The notes: generated by a model not told the origin, from the sequence alone. A stretch of DNA of 64,000 nucleotides from Edwardsiella anguillarum (GCF_008801815.1 NZ_VZOX01000003.1); one strand, 5' to 3'; shown: positions 9,043 to 17,708, counted from the first letter of the stretch. Program-made: numbers and translations.

Positions 9043-10075
9043 AGTGTATATCGTTGCTGAAATTGGCTGTAACCATAATGGCGATCCTCTACTGGCTAAA
9101 AAAATGGTTGATCAGGCAAAAGCCGCTGGGGTGGATGCCGTTAAGTTTCAAACGTTTAAAGCGGATTTGCTGATTTCAAAATATGCACCAAAGGCGGAGT
9201 ATCAGATAAAGCAAACTGGCTGTGAAGAGTCTCAGCTTGAGATGACGCGTAAATTGGAGCTTGCATATGATGACTTTATTGAACTGTCACAATATGCAAA
9301 AAATCTTGGTCTGGATGTTTTCTCTACGCCGTTTGATTTTGATTCAATCGATTTTCTTGCTTCATTAAAACAACGCGTATGGAAAATTCCATCTGGAGAG
9401 TTATTAAATCTTCCTTATCTTGAAAAAATAGCAAGACTAGATATTACTGATAAGAAAATCATCATATCGACTGGAATGGCAACGCTAGATGAAATTAATA
9501 TGGCATTGCATGTATTGCATAACAATGGTGTCAAAGCAAGTGATATTACTATTCTACACTGTAACACAGAATATCCGACACCCTATTCTGATGTGAATCT
9601 TAATACGTTATCTAGCTTTAAGAGTATTTTCAAAGAATATCAGATTGGATTCTCCGATCACTCCCCTGGATATTTTTCAGGGATTGCAGCTGTGCCTTAT
9701 GGCATTTGCTTCATAGAGAAGCATTTTACTTTAAATAAAGACTTTCCCGGCCCAGATCATAAAGCATCAGTGACGCCAGATGAATTGCGACTCTTATGTC
9801 AGGGGATTCGGGCTATTGAATTAGCATTAGGCAGCTATGATAAAATTGTGACTAATTCTGAACGCAAGAATAAAATAGTTGCTCGAAAATCGATCGTTGC
9901 CAAACGTAATATAAAGCAAGGTGAGATTTTTACTTTAGAGAATATTACAACTAAGCGTCCAGGTAATGGAATTAGTCCTATGCATTGGTATCAGGTTTTA
10001 GGCAGCATTGCAGAGCGAGATTTTTGTGAAGATGAGCTGATCTGCTGTTCTAACTTAAGCATGCAGGAGTTATAA
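9032..10075 (+). CDS. neuB: N-acetylneuraminate synthase NeuB
   Basis: A 347-residue NeuB-family enzyme that condenses N-acetylmannosamine with phosphoenolpyruvate to give Neu5Ac. The N-terminal TIM barrel begins with YIVAEIGCNHNGD and carries VDAVKFQTFKADLL. The IGFSDHSPG and FIEKHFTL motifs contain conserved metal and substrate residues. The C-terminal SAF (antifreeze-like) domain spans about 285-347. Two tandem ATG codons (9032 and 9035) are possible starts. It overlaps neuD, and neuA starts 6 bases downstream. Legionaminic and pseudaminic acid synthases are related, but a neuC rather than Leg/Pse genes nearby argues for ordinary sialic acid. Confidence 0.92.
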   Translation: MMNKVYIVAEIGCNHNGDPLLAKKMVDQAKAAGVDAVKFQTFKADLLISKYAPKAEYQIKQTGCEESQLEMTRKLELAYDDFIELSQYAKNLGLDVFSTPFDFDSIDFLASLKQRVWKIPSGELLNLPYLEKIARLDITDKKIIISTGMATLDEINMALHVLHNNGVKASDITILHCNTEYPTPYSDVNLNTLSSFKSIFKEYQIGFSDHSPGYFSGIAAVPYGICFIEKHFTLNKDFPGPDHKASVTPDELRLLCQGIRAIELALGSYDKIVTNSERKNKIVARKSIVAKRNIKQGEIFTLENITTKRPGNGISPMHWYQVLGSIAERDFCEDELICCSNLSMQEL

Positions 10076-10080
10076 GATAT

Positions 10081-11331
10081 ATGAAAGTTGCCATTATTCC
10101 AGCTCGTTCAGGCTCAAAGGGATTGCGTAATAAGAATATTCTAATGTTAATGGATAAGCCATTAATTGCGTATACTATTGAGGCTGCTATAAACTCTGGT
10201 GTGTTTGATAGAGTTATTGTTTCTACTGACTCAGATGAGTATAAAAGCATTGCAGAGTCATTTGGCGCAGAGGTTTTTATTAGAGATGCGGCGCTAGCCT
10301 CTGACTCAGCAACATCCTATATGGTGGTTGAGGATGTTTTGAGTAAAATCAGTGATATACAGTATTTTGCATTGTTGCAGCCAACATCACCTTTCCGTAC
10401 TGCGGAGCATATTAAGTCTGCTGCTGCTTTGTTTTATTCATCAGAGTATAGCTTTTTAGTCTCAATGGTACAAAGTGATAAACCATCTTCTCTTATTAAG
10501 CCGTTGGCGGAAGATCTGACTTTAAAATATTTTGATATTGATTTTAGCTTATATCGTCGGCAGGACAGTAAAGAATATTTTCCAAACGGTGCTATATTTA
10601 TGGCCAAGCCAGATGCTTATCTGAAGAGGCAGCATTTTTTTGGTAGTGATAGTATGGCTTTTATCATGAATAAAGAGGATTCTCTTGATATTGATGATCG
10701 ATATGACTTTGAAGTTGCTATAAATATACAGACGCGTCGGCGTAAAAAAGAAATTTTGCGAGAGAGTATTATAAATAGAATTGCAGAAAAGAAAGATCTA
10801 ATGTGCCTAAACACTTCGATAACATTGCTTGGCCATTCTATTTTTGATTATTGGCTGGTTGATAATATTAATGGTGAGAAAGTAAATAACCTGGGGATTG
10901 CTGGGATTAATACACGGGAGTATATTGATCTTATTTTGGACCGATCATTAATAAAAAACATTGGTGATACTGCTATTATTATGTTGGGTACTAATGATAT
11001 GGTGCTCAATGACTGGGATATTGCATTTTCTGCTGAATGGGTCAGGGAATTTATTGATAAAGTTAGAATAATAAAAAACAATGTGGCTATTTATTTTATT
11101 GCAGTACCACCAGTGAGGGGGCGAGTTGATCGAAATAATGACATTGTAACTCAATTGAATATGGTCTTAAGGAAGGTTTGCGTGGATAAATCTATTCATT
11201 GGATCGGACTTTCAAGCGAGTTTTATGATGAATATGGGAATTTACCTGCATCATATACCTATGACGGATTGCATTTTTCACAGCTTGCCTATACGAAATT
11301 GAAAGAAAGCATTGAGAGTGCATTGTCATGA
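10081..11331 (+). CDS. neuA: Bifunctional NeuA: CMP-sialic acid synthetase with SGNH esterase domain
   Basis: A 416-residue two-domain protein. Residues 1-225 are a cytidylyltransferase with the IPARSGSKGLRNKN nucleotide-binding loop and the LLQPTSPFR motif; it activates Neu5Ac with CTP. Residues 240-416 are an SGNH/GDSL hydrolase: Ser253 (LLGHSIFD), Asn305 (MLGTNDMV) and Asp395/His398 (YDGLHFS). This matches the architecture and approximate length of E. coli K1 NeuA, whose C-terminal domain is a sialic acid O-acetylesterase. With neuD upstream, the locus encodes both O-acetylation and de-acetylation. The end overlaps neuC by 4 bases (ATGA). Confidence 0.92.
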   Translation: MKVAIIPARSGSKGLRNKNILMLMDKPLIAYTIEAAINSGVFDRVIVSTDSDEYKSIAESFGAEVFIRDAALASDSATSYMVVEDVLSKISDIQYFALLQPTSPFRTAEHIKSAAALFYSSEYSFLVSMVQSDKPSSLIKPLAEDLTLKYFDIDFSLYRRQDSKEYFPNGAIFMAKPDAYLKRQHFFGSDSMAFIMNKEDSLDIDDRYDFEVAINIQTRRRKKEILRESIINRIAEKKDLMCLNTSITLLGHSIFDYWLVDNINGEKVNNLGIAGINTREYIDLILDRSLIKNIGDTAIIMLGTNDMVLNDWDIAFSAEWVREFIDKVRIIKNNVAIYFIAVPPVRGRVDRNNDIVTQLNMVLRKVCVDKSIHWIGLSSEFYDEYGNLPASYTYDGLHFSQLAYTKLKESIESALS

Positions 11332-12494
11332 AACATTTACTATGTGTTACCGGTTCACGCGCTGAATATGGAATTTTACGCCGATTATTAATGTTGCTAT
11401 CTCGTACGGAGGGGGTCAAGTTAAGTATCATCGCGACAGGAATGCATTGCGACCCTAAATATGGGAGCACATATAAAAATATCCTGAATGATGGACTTGA
11501 TTTAAGTAAAGTTATAGATATTAATTTAGATTCATCAAACAATGAAAAAATAATAAATTCAATGTCGCTTTGTCAAAATGCGTTTGCCTCAATTTTCGCT
11601 AATCAGGATTATGATGCTGTCATGATCTTAGGTGATCGTTATGAGATTTTTTCTGTTGCCACTGCGGCAGCTATGAATAATATTCCTCTGATTCATCTTC
11701 ACGGTGGCGAGAAAACGTTAGGGAATTATGATGAATTTATTCGACATGCGATCTCTAAAATGAGTAGCCTTCACCTTGTTTCGACAGAAGAATACCGCAA
11801 GCGAGTCATTCAATTAGGAGAGCATCCTAGTTCAGTTATTAATATTGGTGCATTAGGGGCTGAAAATTGTCTTAGCCTTGTATTGCCTGATAAACAGGAG
11901 TTGGAGTCTCGTTTTGGTTCTTTGGTTAAGCCGTATTTTGTAGTAGTGTTTCACCCGGAAACGCTGACTAAAGTCTCATTGACGGAGCAAACATTAGCCC
12001 TGATTACGGCGTTAACAGTATTTTCTGAAGAGTATGATTTTATATTTATCGGCTCTAATGCTGATACAGGATCAGAAAAGATTATTGATATTATTAAGTC
12101 ATTCTGTCTGCGGAGTGCGTCTCGCTATATGGTCTCAGTGAGCCCTGAAGAATATCTGGGCTTATTGAAGTATTCTTGTGGTTTGATAGGTAATTCATCT
12201 TCAGGAATTATTGAAGCGCCTTCGTTGAATATTGCAACGATTAATATTGGGGATCGGCAGAAGGGACGTGTTCATGGTGATAGCGTGATTGATGCTGCCT
12301 GTACAAAAGCTGCGATCATCGCGGCGATTGAGCTAAGTCAGTCGGTTAATTTTCATCAAAAAATAACCAGAATTAATAATCCTTATTATAAAAAAGATTC
12401 GTTAAAAAATGCAGGAGATGCTATTGTCCGTTTTTTATACTCAGAAAAAGATGCGGATTATAAGGATTTTTATGATGTCGATTTTAATATATAA
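11328..12494 (+). CDS. neuC: UDP-N-acetylglucosamine 2-epimerase (hydrolysing) NeuC
   Basis: A 388-residue GT-B fold epimerase that converts UDP-GlcNAc to ManNAc plus UDP, the first step of sialic acid synthesis. Family features include the N-terminal VTGSRAEYGILRRLL, the MILGDRYE motif, the HLHGGEKTLGNYDE substrate segment and the GNSSSGIIEAPSLN UDP-binding loop. WecB-type non-hydrolysing epimerases lack the GSRAEYG-type start. It is translationally coupled to neuA. With NeuB and NeuA it completes the route UDP-GlcNAc to ManNAc to Neu5Ac to CMP-Neu5Ac. AT-rich, as is the whole module. Confidence 0.93.
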   Translation: MKHLLCVTGSRAEYGILRRLLMLLSRTEGVKLSIIATGMHCDPKYGSTYKNILNDGLDLSKVIDINLDSSNNEKIINSMSLCQNAFASIFANQDYDAVMILGDRYEIFSVATAAAMNNIPLIHLHGGEKTLGNYDEFIRHAISKMSSLHLVSTEEYRKRVIQLGEHPSSVINIGALGAENCLSLVLPDKQELESRFGSLVKPYFVVVFHPETLTKVSLTEQTLALITALTVFSEEYDFIFIGSNADTGSEKIIDIIKSFCLRSASRYMVSVSPEEYLGLLKYSCGLIGNSSSGIIEAPSLNIATINIGDRQKGRVHGDSVIDAACTKAAIIAAIELSQSVNFHQKITRINNPYYKKDSLKNAGDAIVRFLYSEKDADYKDFYDVDFNI

Positions 12495-12526
12495 TTATTT
12501 GTTTTTCTTTTTTCTTAGGAGGGGGT

Positions 12527-13792
12527 GTGAATTTACTTAAAGGAATCGGTGTGTATCTTACATCGAATATATTAAATGCACTGATCCCGTTCTTACTCTT
12601 ACCAATATTAACCCGTAATCTATCGGTTGCAGACTATGGGCAGGTTGTGATGTTTCAGACATTTCTATCAGCAATTTCAGCAATCGTTGGATTAAATACA
12701 ATAGGTGCAGCAAATCGTAAGTACTATGATGGGAATGTCGATCAGTTAGTCCTGATGAGGTTTAATGGAAGCTGCTTTCAGATCCTGTTGGTTAGCTTTT
12801 TGTTTCTTTCTCTCGTTGGGATATCGTTTAAAACACAGTTGGCAAAATTATTGTCCATACCCGATGGATGGGTATTATATGCGATACTGGTTGCCTCATT
12901 TTTATTTATAACAAATATGAGATTAGGGCAGTGGCAGATCAGGAATAAAGCAAAATCATTTGGTTTGTTACAAGTTGGCGGTGGTATTGTCAATATGTTG
13001 TTGTCAGTTATTTTTGTGGTTTTTCTGCAGCAGAGCGGAGAAGGGCGCATAGATGCCATTATAATGAGTGCGGCCTTAAGTGCTGTATTAAGCATGGGGC
13101 TTCTGTGTCGTGATAAATTAATTGATGTTTTCTCCTTTCGATTGAAGTATCTAAAGGAAGCATTGCTTTTTGGGGTGCCTCTCCTACCTCATTCATTGGG
13201 CATGTTGCTGCTAACTATGAGTGATAGGTTTATCATTAATCATAAACTTGGCGTTGCTGATGTCGGCATCTATATGGTTGCTCTTCAGTTAAGTTCTGCA
13301 TTAGCAGTCATATTTGATGCTATCAACAAAGCGTTTGTCCCATGGTTATTTGATAGATTAAAAAGCGACTGTTTTATTGAAAGACTAAAAATAGTAAAGA
13401 TGACATATTGTTATATGCTGTCTTTGCTTTTTATTGCGCTACTGGCATTCTTTATTGCTCCATATATTGTTGTAATGATTGCCGGTGATAAATATACTGA
13501 GGCAGGTAGGATTATTGGATGGGTCTGCCTTGGGCAAATTTTTTCTGGTATGTATCTGATGGTTACTAACTATATTTTTTATGCCAAAAAGACGCAGTAC
13601 CTGTCGCTGACGACAATGATCTCTGGCGCGCTAGGTGTGGTTCTATTATTTGTTGGGGTAATCTATTTCTCTTTGCTTGGGGCTGCAATAGCTTTTGCAT
13701 TAGCGAAGTTTATCCATTTCGCATTTACGTTCTATATGTCTAATAAGGTCTATCCGATGCCTTGGAGATTAAGGAATGATTCAGAGAGTTGA
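12527..13792 (+). CDS. wzx: Polysaccharide flippase (Wzx family)
   Basis: A 421-residue, very hydrophobic protein of the MOP/polysaccharide-transport superfamily. About 12 membrane spans are expected. The N-terminal LKGIGVYLTSNILNALIPFLLLPILTRNLS-like start (about residues 3-32) and the SVADYGQVVMFQT segment are typical of Wzx/RfbX O-unit flippases. It should move the undecaprenyl-linked repeat across the inner membrane. The start is GTG at 12527 behind a strong AGGAGGGGG ribosome site. It overlaps the next glycosyltransferase by 17 bases. A Wzy polymerase, its usual partner, is not found in this window. Confidence 0.83.
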   Translation: MNLLKGIGVYLTSNILNALIPFLLLPILTRNLSVADYGQVVMFQTFLSAISAIVGLNTIGAANRKYYDGNVDQLVLMRFNGSCFQILLVSFLFLSLVGISFKTQLAKLLSIPDGWVLYAILVASFLFITNMRLGQWQIRNKAKSFGLLQVGGGIVNMLLSVIFVVFLQQSGEGRIDAIIMSAALSAVLSMGLLCRDKLIDVFSFRLKYLKEALLFGVPLLPHSLGMLLLTMSDRFIINHKLGVADVGIYMVALQLSSALAVIFDAINKAFVPWLFDRLKSDCFIERLKIVKMTYCYMLSLLFIALLAFFIAPYIVVMIAGDKYTEAGRIIGWVCLGQIFSGMYLMVTNYIFYAKKTQYLSLTTMISGALGVVLLFVGVIYFSLLGAAIAFALAKFIHFAFTFYMSNKVYPMPWRLRNDSES

Positions 13793-14771
13793 ACGTCCAG
13801 TTGTTGATTTTTCATTGCTGAATGGTAATCAGCGGGAATATGGGGTAAGTGGATTTATTCGGGCTAAAAATGAAGGAGAGTATATTTATGCTGTTATTGA
13901 GTCATGGCTGGATTTAGTTGATGAAGTCGTTATCATTTTTAATGACTGTACTGATAATACTGAGTCTGAAATATCCCGAGCAATTTTAGCCTTTGGCGAT
14001 AGAGTTCGCGCTTATCACTATATTCCGAAAGTGTATCCGCCAGGTTCTAAAGAGCATATATCTTTACCGCCGGATAGTGTTAATAGCTTAGTCAACTATT
14101 ATAATTATGCCTTGTCAATGACGACTAGGAAATATGCTGTAAAAATTGATGGTGACATTATATTTGATTCATCAGTTAGTGATTTAATAAAGAAATACCT
14201 AAAGGATGAATGTGATGATAAGTATTTTAGTTTATATGGCGTTAATCTGATTGATAATAAAGGCGAGTTGTTCTTGCCTTCTAATAGTACTTTTTGTGGC
14301 ATGAATAATGACTTGTGTATTTTTCCTGTTTCGCCAAAAAATATATTTTTACATAGCCCTGCCTTTGAAGTGATGAATTTAACCAATATGACAAAGTATG
14401 GTGGGTGTTTTGCTTTTTATCATATGAAATTCATGAAGGAGGATATGGGGATAGGCAATTATTTACTAAGAGATAATCCTGATAGTCGATATGTTAAAAT
14501 AAGCAAGGATTTTATTATTGGTTTAAATTTTCTGAAATTGCAGGATGTATTCTCTCGATATAGTATTAAACTTAGAGGACCTGCCGAGTTAAATATTGTT
14601 GTGGTGAAATGTCGAGATTATAAAGTACAATATATAAATAAATTAAGTGAATTAGGCATAAATATATCATTATATGATTTGATATCATGCCATTTTACTC
14701 GGTTTAAGATGAAAATATTCCAATCAATAAGATTTTTATTGAAACCTATAGTTAGGTTTATTAAAAAATAA
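13776..14771 (+). CDS. Family 2-like glycosyltransferase
   Basis: A 331-residue protein with a GT-A-like N-terminal half. The segment SGFIRAKNEGEYIYAVIESW (residues 25-44), then VDEVVIIFNDCTDNT, then the metal-binding DGD at 125-127 in VKIDGDIIFD follow the pattern of family 2 enzymes. The C-terminal half is basic and lacks obvious membrane spans. It probably adds a sugar to the same repeat unit as the preceding genes. It starts inside the flippase gene and ends 136 bases before gnd. It is the last AT-rich gene of the cluster. The family call is from motif order, and specificity is unknown. Confidence 0.65.
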   Translation: MIQRVERPVVDFSLLNGNQREYGVSGFIRAKNEGEYIYAVIESWLDLVDEVVIIFNDCTDNTESEISRAILAFGDRVRAYHYIPKVYPPGSKEHISLPPDSVNSLVNYYNYALSMTTRKYAVKIDGDIIFDSSVSDLIKKYLKDECDDKYFSLYGVNLIDNKGELFLPSNSTFCGMNNDLCIFPVSPKNIFLHSPAFEVMNLTNMTKYGGCFAFYHMKFMKEDMGIGNYLLRDNPDSRYVKISKDFIIGLNFLKLQDVFSRYSIKLRGPAELNIVVVKCRDYKVQYINKLSELGINISLYDLISCHFTRFKMKIFQSIRFLLKPIVRFIKK

Positions 14772-14907
14772 AAGGCTACACAATCCGTGCCATCCAGCGG
14801 GCGATGGCAGCAATCGGTATCCCTGAAGCGCAAAGATGAGTTAACATATTACCTACAATTATGCTGCGCAACTGGCGCAGCCGGAATGTGTTACACAGGA
14901 GTTTGTC

Positions 14908-16323
14908 ATGTCCAAACAACAGATCGGCGTAGTGGGAATGGCGGTGATGGGGCGTAACCTGGCGCTGAACATCGAAAGCCGCGGTTATACGGTGTCGATT
15001 TTTAACCGTTCGCCCGAGAAAACCGATGAGGTGATGGCGCAAAACCCGGGGCGGAAGCTGGTGCCATACCATTCCGTGCAGGCGTTTGTGGCATCGCTGG
15101 AGACGCCGCGCCGCATTCTGCTGATGGTGAAGGCGGGTGAGGGGACAGACAAGACCATCGCGTCTCTGACGCCCTATCTGGAGCCGGGGGACATTCTGAT
15201 CGACGGTGGGAACACCTTCTTCCAGGATACCATCCGCCGTAACCGTGAGCTGTCGGCGCAGGGCTTTAACTTTATCGGCACCGGTGTTTCCGGTGGTGAG
15301 GAGGGGGCGCTGAAGGGGCCGTCTATTATGCCCGGCGGACAGAAGGCGGCCTATGAGCTGGTCGCGCCGATCCTGACGAAGATTGCTGCCGTAGCCGAAG
15401 ACGGTGAGGCCTGTGTGACCTATATCGGGCCGGACGGTGCCGGGCACTATGTGAAGATGGTGCACAACGGCATCGAATACGGTGACATGCAGCTGATCGC
15501 CGAGGCCTACGCCCTGTTGAAGCACGCCGTCGGGATGCGCAACGACGAGCTGGCCACCACCTTTGCCGAATGGAATCAGGGTGAGCTGAGCAGCTACCTG
15601 ATCGAGATCACCGCCGATATCTTCGCCAAGAAAGATGACGAAGGGAATGACCTGGTCGACGTGATCCTGGACGAGGCGGCCAATAAAGGCACCGGCAAGT
15701 GGACCAGCCAGAGCGCGCTGGATCTGGGAATCCCGTTGACGCTGATCACCGAATCCGTCTTTGCCCGTTACCTTTCCTCGCTGAAGGCGCAGCGCGTGGC
15801 GGCCTCCCGGGTGCTGAGCGGCCCGCAGGCGCAGACGCTGCCGGCGGCAGAGCGCGCTGCCTTTGCCGAGAAGGTGCGTCGCGCCCTGTATCTGGGCAAG
15901 ATCGTCTCCTATGCCCAGGGATTCCAGCAGCTGAAGGCCGCCTCTGACGAATATGACTGGTCGCTGAACTTTGGCGAGATCGCGCGTATCTTCCGCGCCG
16001 GATGCATCATTCGCGCCCAGTTCCTGCAGAAGATCACTGATGCCTATGCCGAAAATCCGGCGTTGGCCAATCTGTTGCTGGCGCCGTATTTCAAGGCGAT
16101 TGCAGATGAGTACCAGCAGGCGCTGCGCGACGTGGTCTCCTACGCCGTACAGCAGGGGATCCCGGTACCGACCCTCTCCGCGGCCATTACCTATTACGAC
16201 AGCTACCGCGCCGCGGTGCTGCCGGCTAACCTGATTCAGGCCCAGCGCGATTACTTTGGCGCCCACACCTACAAACGCACCGATCGGGAAGGGGTGTTCC
16301 ATACCGAATGGCTGGCGGAGTAA
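14908..16323 (+). CDS. gnd: 6-phosphogluconate dehydrogenase (decarboxylating) Gnd
   Basis: A 471-residue enzyme of the oxidative pentose phosphate pathway. It converts 6-phosphogluconate to ribulose-5-phosphate with NADP. The Rossmann motif GVVGMAVMGRNLALN is at the N-terminus. GVSGGEEGALKGPSIMPGG binds substrate, and Lys184/Asn188 lie in the catalytic segment HYVKMVHNGIEYGDMQ. gnd classically borders the enterobacterial O-antigen locus, and base composition returns to GC-rich here. A Rho-independent terminator follows at 16354. Confidence 0.96.
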   Translation: MSKQQIGVVGMAVMGRNLALNIESRGYTVSIFNRSPEKTDEVMAQNPGRKLVPYHSVQAFVASLETPRRILLMVKAGEGTDKTIASLTPYLEPGDILIDGGNTFFQDTIRRNRELSAQGFNFIGTGVSGGEEGALKGPSIMPGGQKAAYELVAPILTKIAAVAEDGEACVTYIGPDGAGHYVKMVHNGIEYGDMQLIAEAYALLKHAVGMRNDELATTFAEWNQGELSSYLIEITADIFAKKDDEGNDLVDVILDEAANKGTGKWTSQSALDLGIPLTLITESVFARYLSSLKAQRVAASRVLSGPQAQTLPAAERAAFAEKVRRALYLGKIVSYAQGFQQLKAASDEYDWSLNFGEIARIFRAGCIIRAQFLQKITDAYAENPALANLLLAPYFKAIADEYQQALRDVVSYAVQQGIPVPTLSAAITYYDSYRAAVLPANLIQAQRDYFGAHTYKRTDREGVFHTEWLAE

Positions 16324-16353
16324 GCCGACGGTCGTGCGTGATATCATTACGCT

Positions 16354-16378
16354 AATCCGGGCCCGTGCCCGGATTTTT
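16354..16378 (+). terminator. Rho-independent terminator of gnd
   Basis: A 9-bp stem AATCCGGGC/GCCCGGATT (16354-16362 with 16367-16375), loop CCGT, followed by T residues. It lies 30 bases after the gnd stop codon. Confidence 0.9.
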
Positions 16379-16562
16379 ACTTTGTGGGGGAATTACCAAG
16401 TAACGCCGCATCTTGTTGCATAAAAACTCGGCGGTCATTCCATTTTCTTGTGATAATGGGCTGTTTTTGTGCGCCCGTCGATGGTACAAACAGCAGTAGA
16501 GCGATTAACGCCAGTCCATGGGCTGCCAGGTTTGGTTTTTTAACTTAAGCAAAGGTGTTGAT

Positions 16563-16895
16563 ATGGAAAATGTAAACAAGCCGACGTTCCAGAACGTGCT
16601 GGAATTCGTGCGTACCTTCCGCCGCAAGAATAAGCTGCAGCGCGAAATCGCGGATGTTGAGAAGAAGATCCGTGATAACCAGAAGCGCGTTCTGCTGCTG
16701 GACAACCTGAGCGACTACATCAAGCCGGGCATGAGTGTTGAAGCGATTCAGGCAATCATTGCCGATATGCGCGGTAACTACGAGGATCGCGTGGATGAGT
16801 ACATCATCAAGAACGCCGATCTGTCCAAAGAGCGCCGCGAGCTCTCCAAGAAGCTGAAGGCGCTGGGCGAAGGCGAGTATAAAGAAGAGAAGTAA
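16563..16895 (+). CDS. tmaR: TmaR (YeeX), PTS polar-localisation regulator
   Basis: A 110-residue, highly charged, helical protein closely matching E. coli YeeX as I recall it, for example DVEKKIRDNQKRVLLLDNLS and IKPGMSVEAIQ. The central and C-terminal parts look like coiled coil. In E. coli YeeX was renamed TmaR because it recruits enzyme I of the PTS to the cell pole and modulates sugar uptake. The start at 16563 (MENVNKPTFQ) is chosen over upstream in-frame codons because it has an AAAGG ribosome site and fits the family N-terminus. It is monocistronic between two terminators. Confidence 0.93.
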   Translation: MENVNKPTFQNVLEFVRTFRRKNKLQREIADVEKKIRDNQKRVLLLDNLSDYIKPGMSVEAIQAIIADMRGNYEDRVDEYIIKNADLSKERRELSKKLKALGEGEYKEEK

Positions 16896-16917
16896 TTCGC
16901 CGCGTATAAGGCAACGG

Positions 16918-16944
16918 GCGGGATCTTCGGATCTCGCTTTTTTT
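16918..16944 (+). terminator. Rho-independent terminator of tmaR
   Basis: Stem GCGGGATC/GATCTCGC with one G-U pair and a UUCG tetraloop, followed by seven T. It starts 22 bases after the tmaR stop. Confidence 0.9.
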
Positions 16945-16975
16945 ATGCCCCATAGCCGGGCAAGCCTGCAACGAT

Positions 16976-17010
16976 AAAAAGCCCGCTTAAGGAAACTTAA
17001 GCGGGCTTTT
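16976..17010 (-). terminator. Terminator of tRNA-Asn copy 1 (bidirectional form)
   Basis: A perfect 12-bp stem AGCCCGCTTAAG/CTTAAGCGGGCT with loop GAAA (plus strand), flanked by A5 on the left and T4 on the right. It lies directly 3' of the minus-strand tRNA at 17018. Read on the plus strand it also backs up the tmaR terminator. Confidence 0.88.
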
Positions 17011-17017
17011 CTGAATC

Positions 17018-17093
17018 TGGCTCCTCTGACTGGACTCGAACCAGTGACATACGGATTAACAGTCCGCCGTTCTACCGACTGAACTACAGAGGA
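17018..17093 (-). tRNA. tRNA-Asn (GUU), copy 1
   Basis: 76 bases including the encoded CCA. Read on the minus strand, the acceptor stem is TCCTCTG/CAGAGGA, the D arm GTTCAGTCGGTAGAAC, the anticodon loop CTGTTAATC with anticodon GTT, and the T loop GGTTCGAGTCC. As I recall it, the sequence equals E. coli tRNA-Asn. It is one of five apparently identical copies in the window and a monocistronic unit with its own promoter (17112-17140) and terminator (16976-17010). Confidence 0.98.
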
Positions 17094-17111
17094 ATTGTGA
17101 CAACGGGGCGC

Positions 17112-17140
17112 ATCATAGCGAAGGGACGCGGGGCTGTAAA
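17112..17140 (-). promoter_or_regulatory. Sigma-70 promoter of tRNA-Asn copy 1
   Basis: On the minus strand: TTTACA, 17-base spacer, TATGAT, then the GC-rich discriminator GCGCCCCG that is typical of stringently controlled stable-RNA promoters. The start point should fall about 10 bases upstream of the mature 5' end at 17093. Confidence 0.85.
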
Positions 17141-17281
17141 GCGTTAAATCATCGCTTGCAATCGTTCGCCCAGAATAACGGCAATTCGATGATTTTCAGT
17201 CCATTAATTCGAGAAGTCTGCGCCGAGCGTAGGAAAAGAGCCGCCTTGGGAGTAAGGGGAGAGGCCTCGATGAGAAACAGC

Positions 17282-17315
17282 AAAAAGCCCGCTTAAGTTT
17301 CCTTAAGCGGGCTTC
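17282..17315 (-). terminator. Terminator of tRNA-Asn copy 2
   Basis: The same 12-bp stem as copy 1 (AGCCCGCTTAAG/CTTAAGCGGGCT), but the loop on the plus strand is TTTC instead of GAAA. Five A on the plus strand supply the T-tract for the minus-strand transcript. Confidence 0.88.
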
Positions 17316-17323
17316 TCTAAATC

Positions 17324-17399
17324 TGGCTCCTCTGACTGGACTCGAACCAGTGACATACGGATTAACAGTCCGCCGTTCTACCGACTGAACTACAGAGGA
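17324..17399 (-). tRNA. tRNA-Asn (GUU), copy 2
   Basis: 76 bases with encoded CCA, identical by eye to copy 1, anticodon GTT. It is 306 bases from copy 1 (start to start), with its own promoter at 17418-17446 and terminator at 17282-17315. Confidence 0.98.
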
Positions 17400-17417
17400 A
17401 TCGTAACAACGGGGCGC

Positions 17418-17446
17418 ATGATAGCGAAGGTGTGTGAGGCTGTAAA
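17418..17446 (-). promoter_or_regulatory. Sigma-70 promoter of tRNA-Asn copy 2
   Basis: On the minus strand: TTTACA, 17 bases, TATCAT, then the GCGCCCCG discriminator. The -10 differs by one base from the TATGAT of the other four copies. Confidence 0.83.
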
Positions 17447-17589
17447 GGGCTAAATCGTACGGCGCGCGCGTTCGGCTAGAATAACAACAAAACGTCGGTT
17501 TTCAGTACATTAATGGTAAAGCGTCGGGCTAATGCCATGCCTTGCGGGCGGAGACACAGCGAAGAGAGCCTGCTTCAATCGCCAAACAG

Positions 17590-17623
17590 CAAAAAGCCCG
17601 TCTACGTTTCCGAAGACAGGCTC
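17590..17623 (-). terminator. Terminator of tRNA-Asn copy 3 (diverged)
   Basis: Stem AGCCCGTCT/AGACAGGCT with one C-A mismatch, an interior ACGTTTCCGA and a flanking A-tract. It is clearly related to the terminators of copies 2 and 4 but has drifted. Confidence 0.75.
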
Positions 17624-17632
17624 TTCTAAATT

Positions 17633-17708
17633 TGGCTCCTCTGACTGGACTCGAACCAGTGACATACGGATTAACAGTCCGCCGTTCTACCGACTGAACT
17701 ACAGAGGA
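17633..17708 (-). tRNA. tRNA-Asn (GUU), copy 3
   Basis: 76 bases with encoded CCA, identical by eye to the other copies, anticodon GTT. It is 309 bases from copy 2. Promoter at 17727-17755, terminator at 17590-17623. Confidence 0.98.

Noticed and set aside
14776..16347. 523-codon minus-strand open frame opposite gnd
   Set aside because: gnd on the plus strand matches 6-phosphogluconate dehydrogenase throughout; the antisense frame shows no protein family features.
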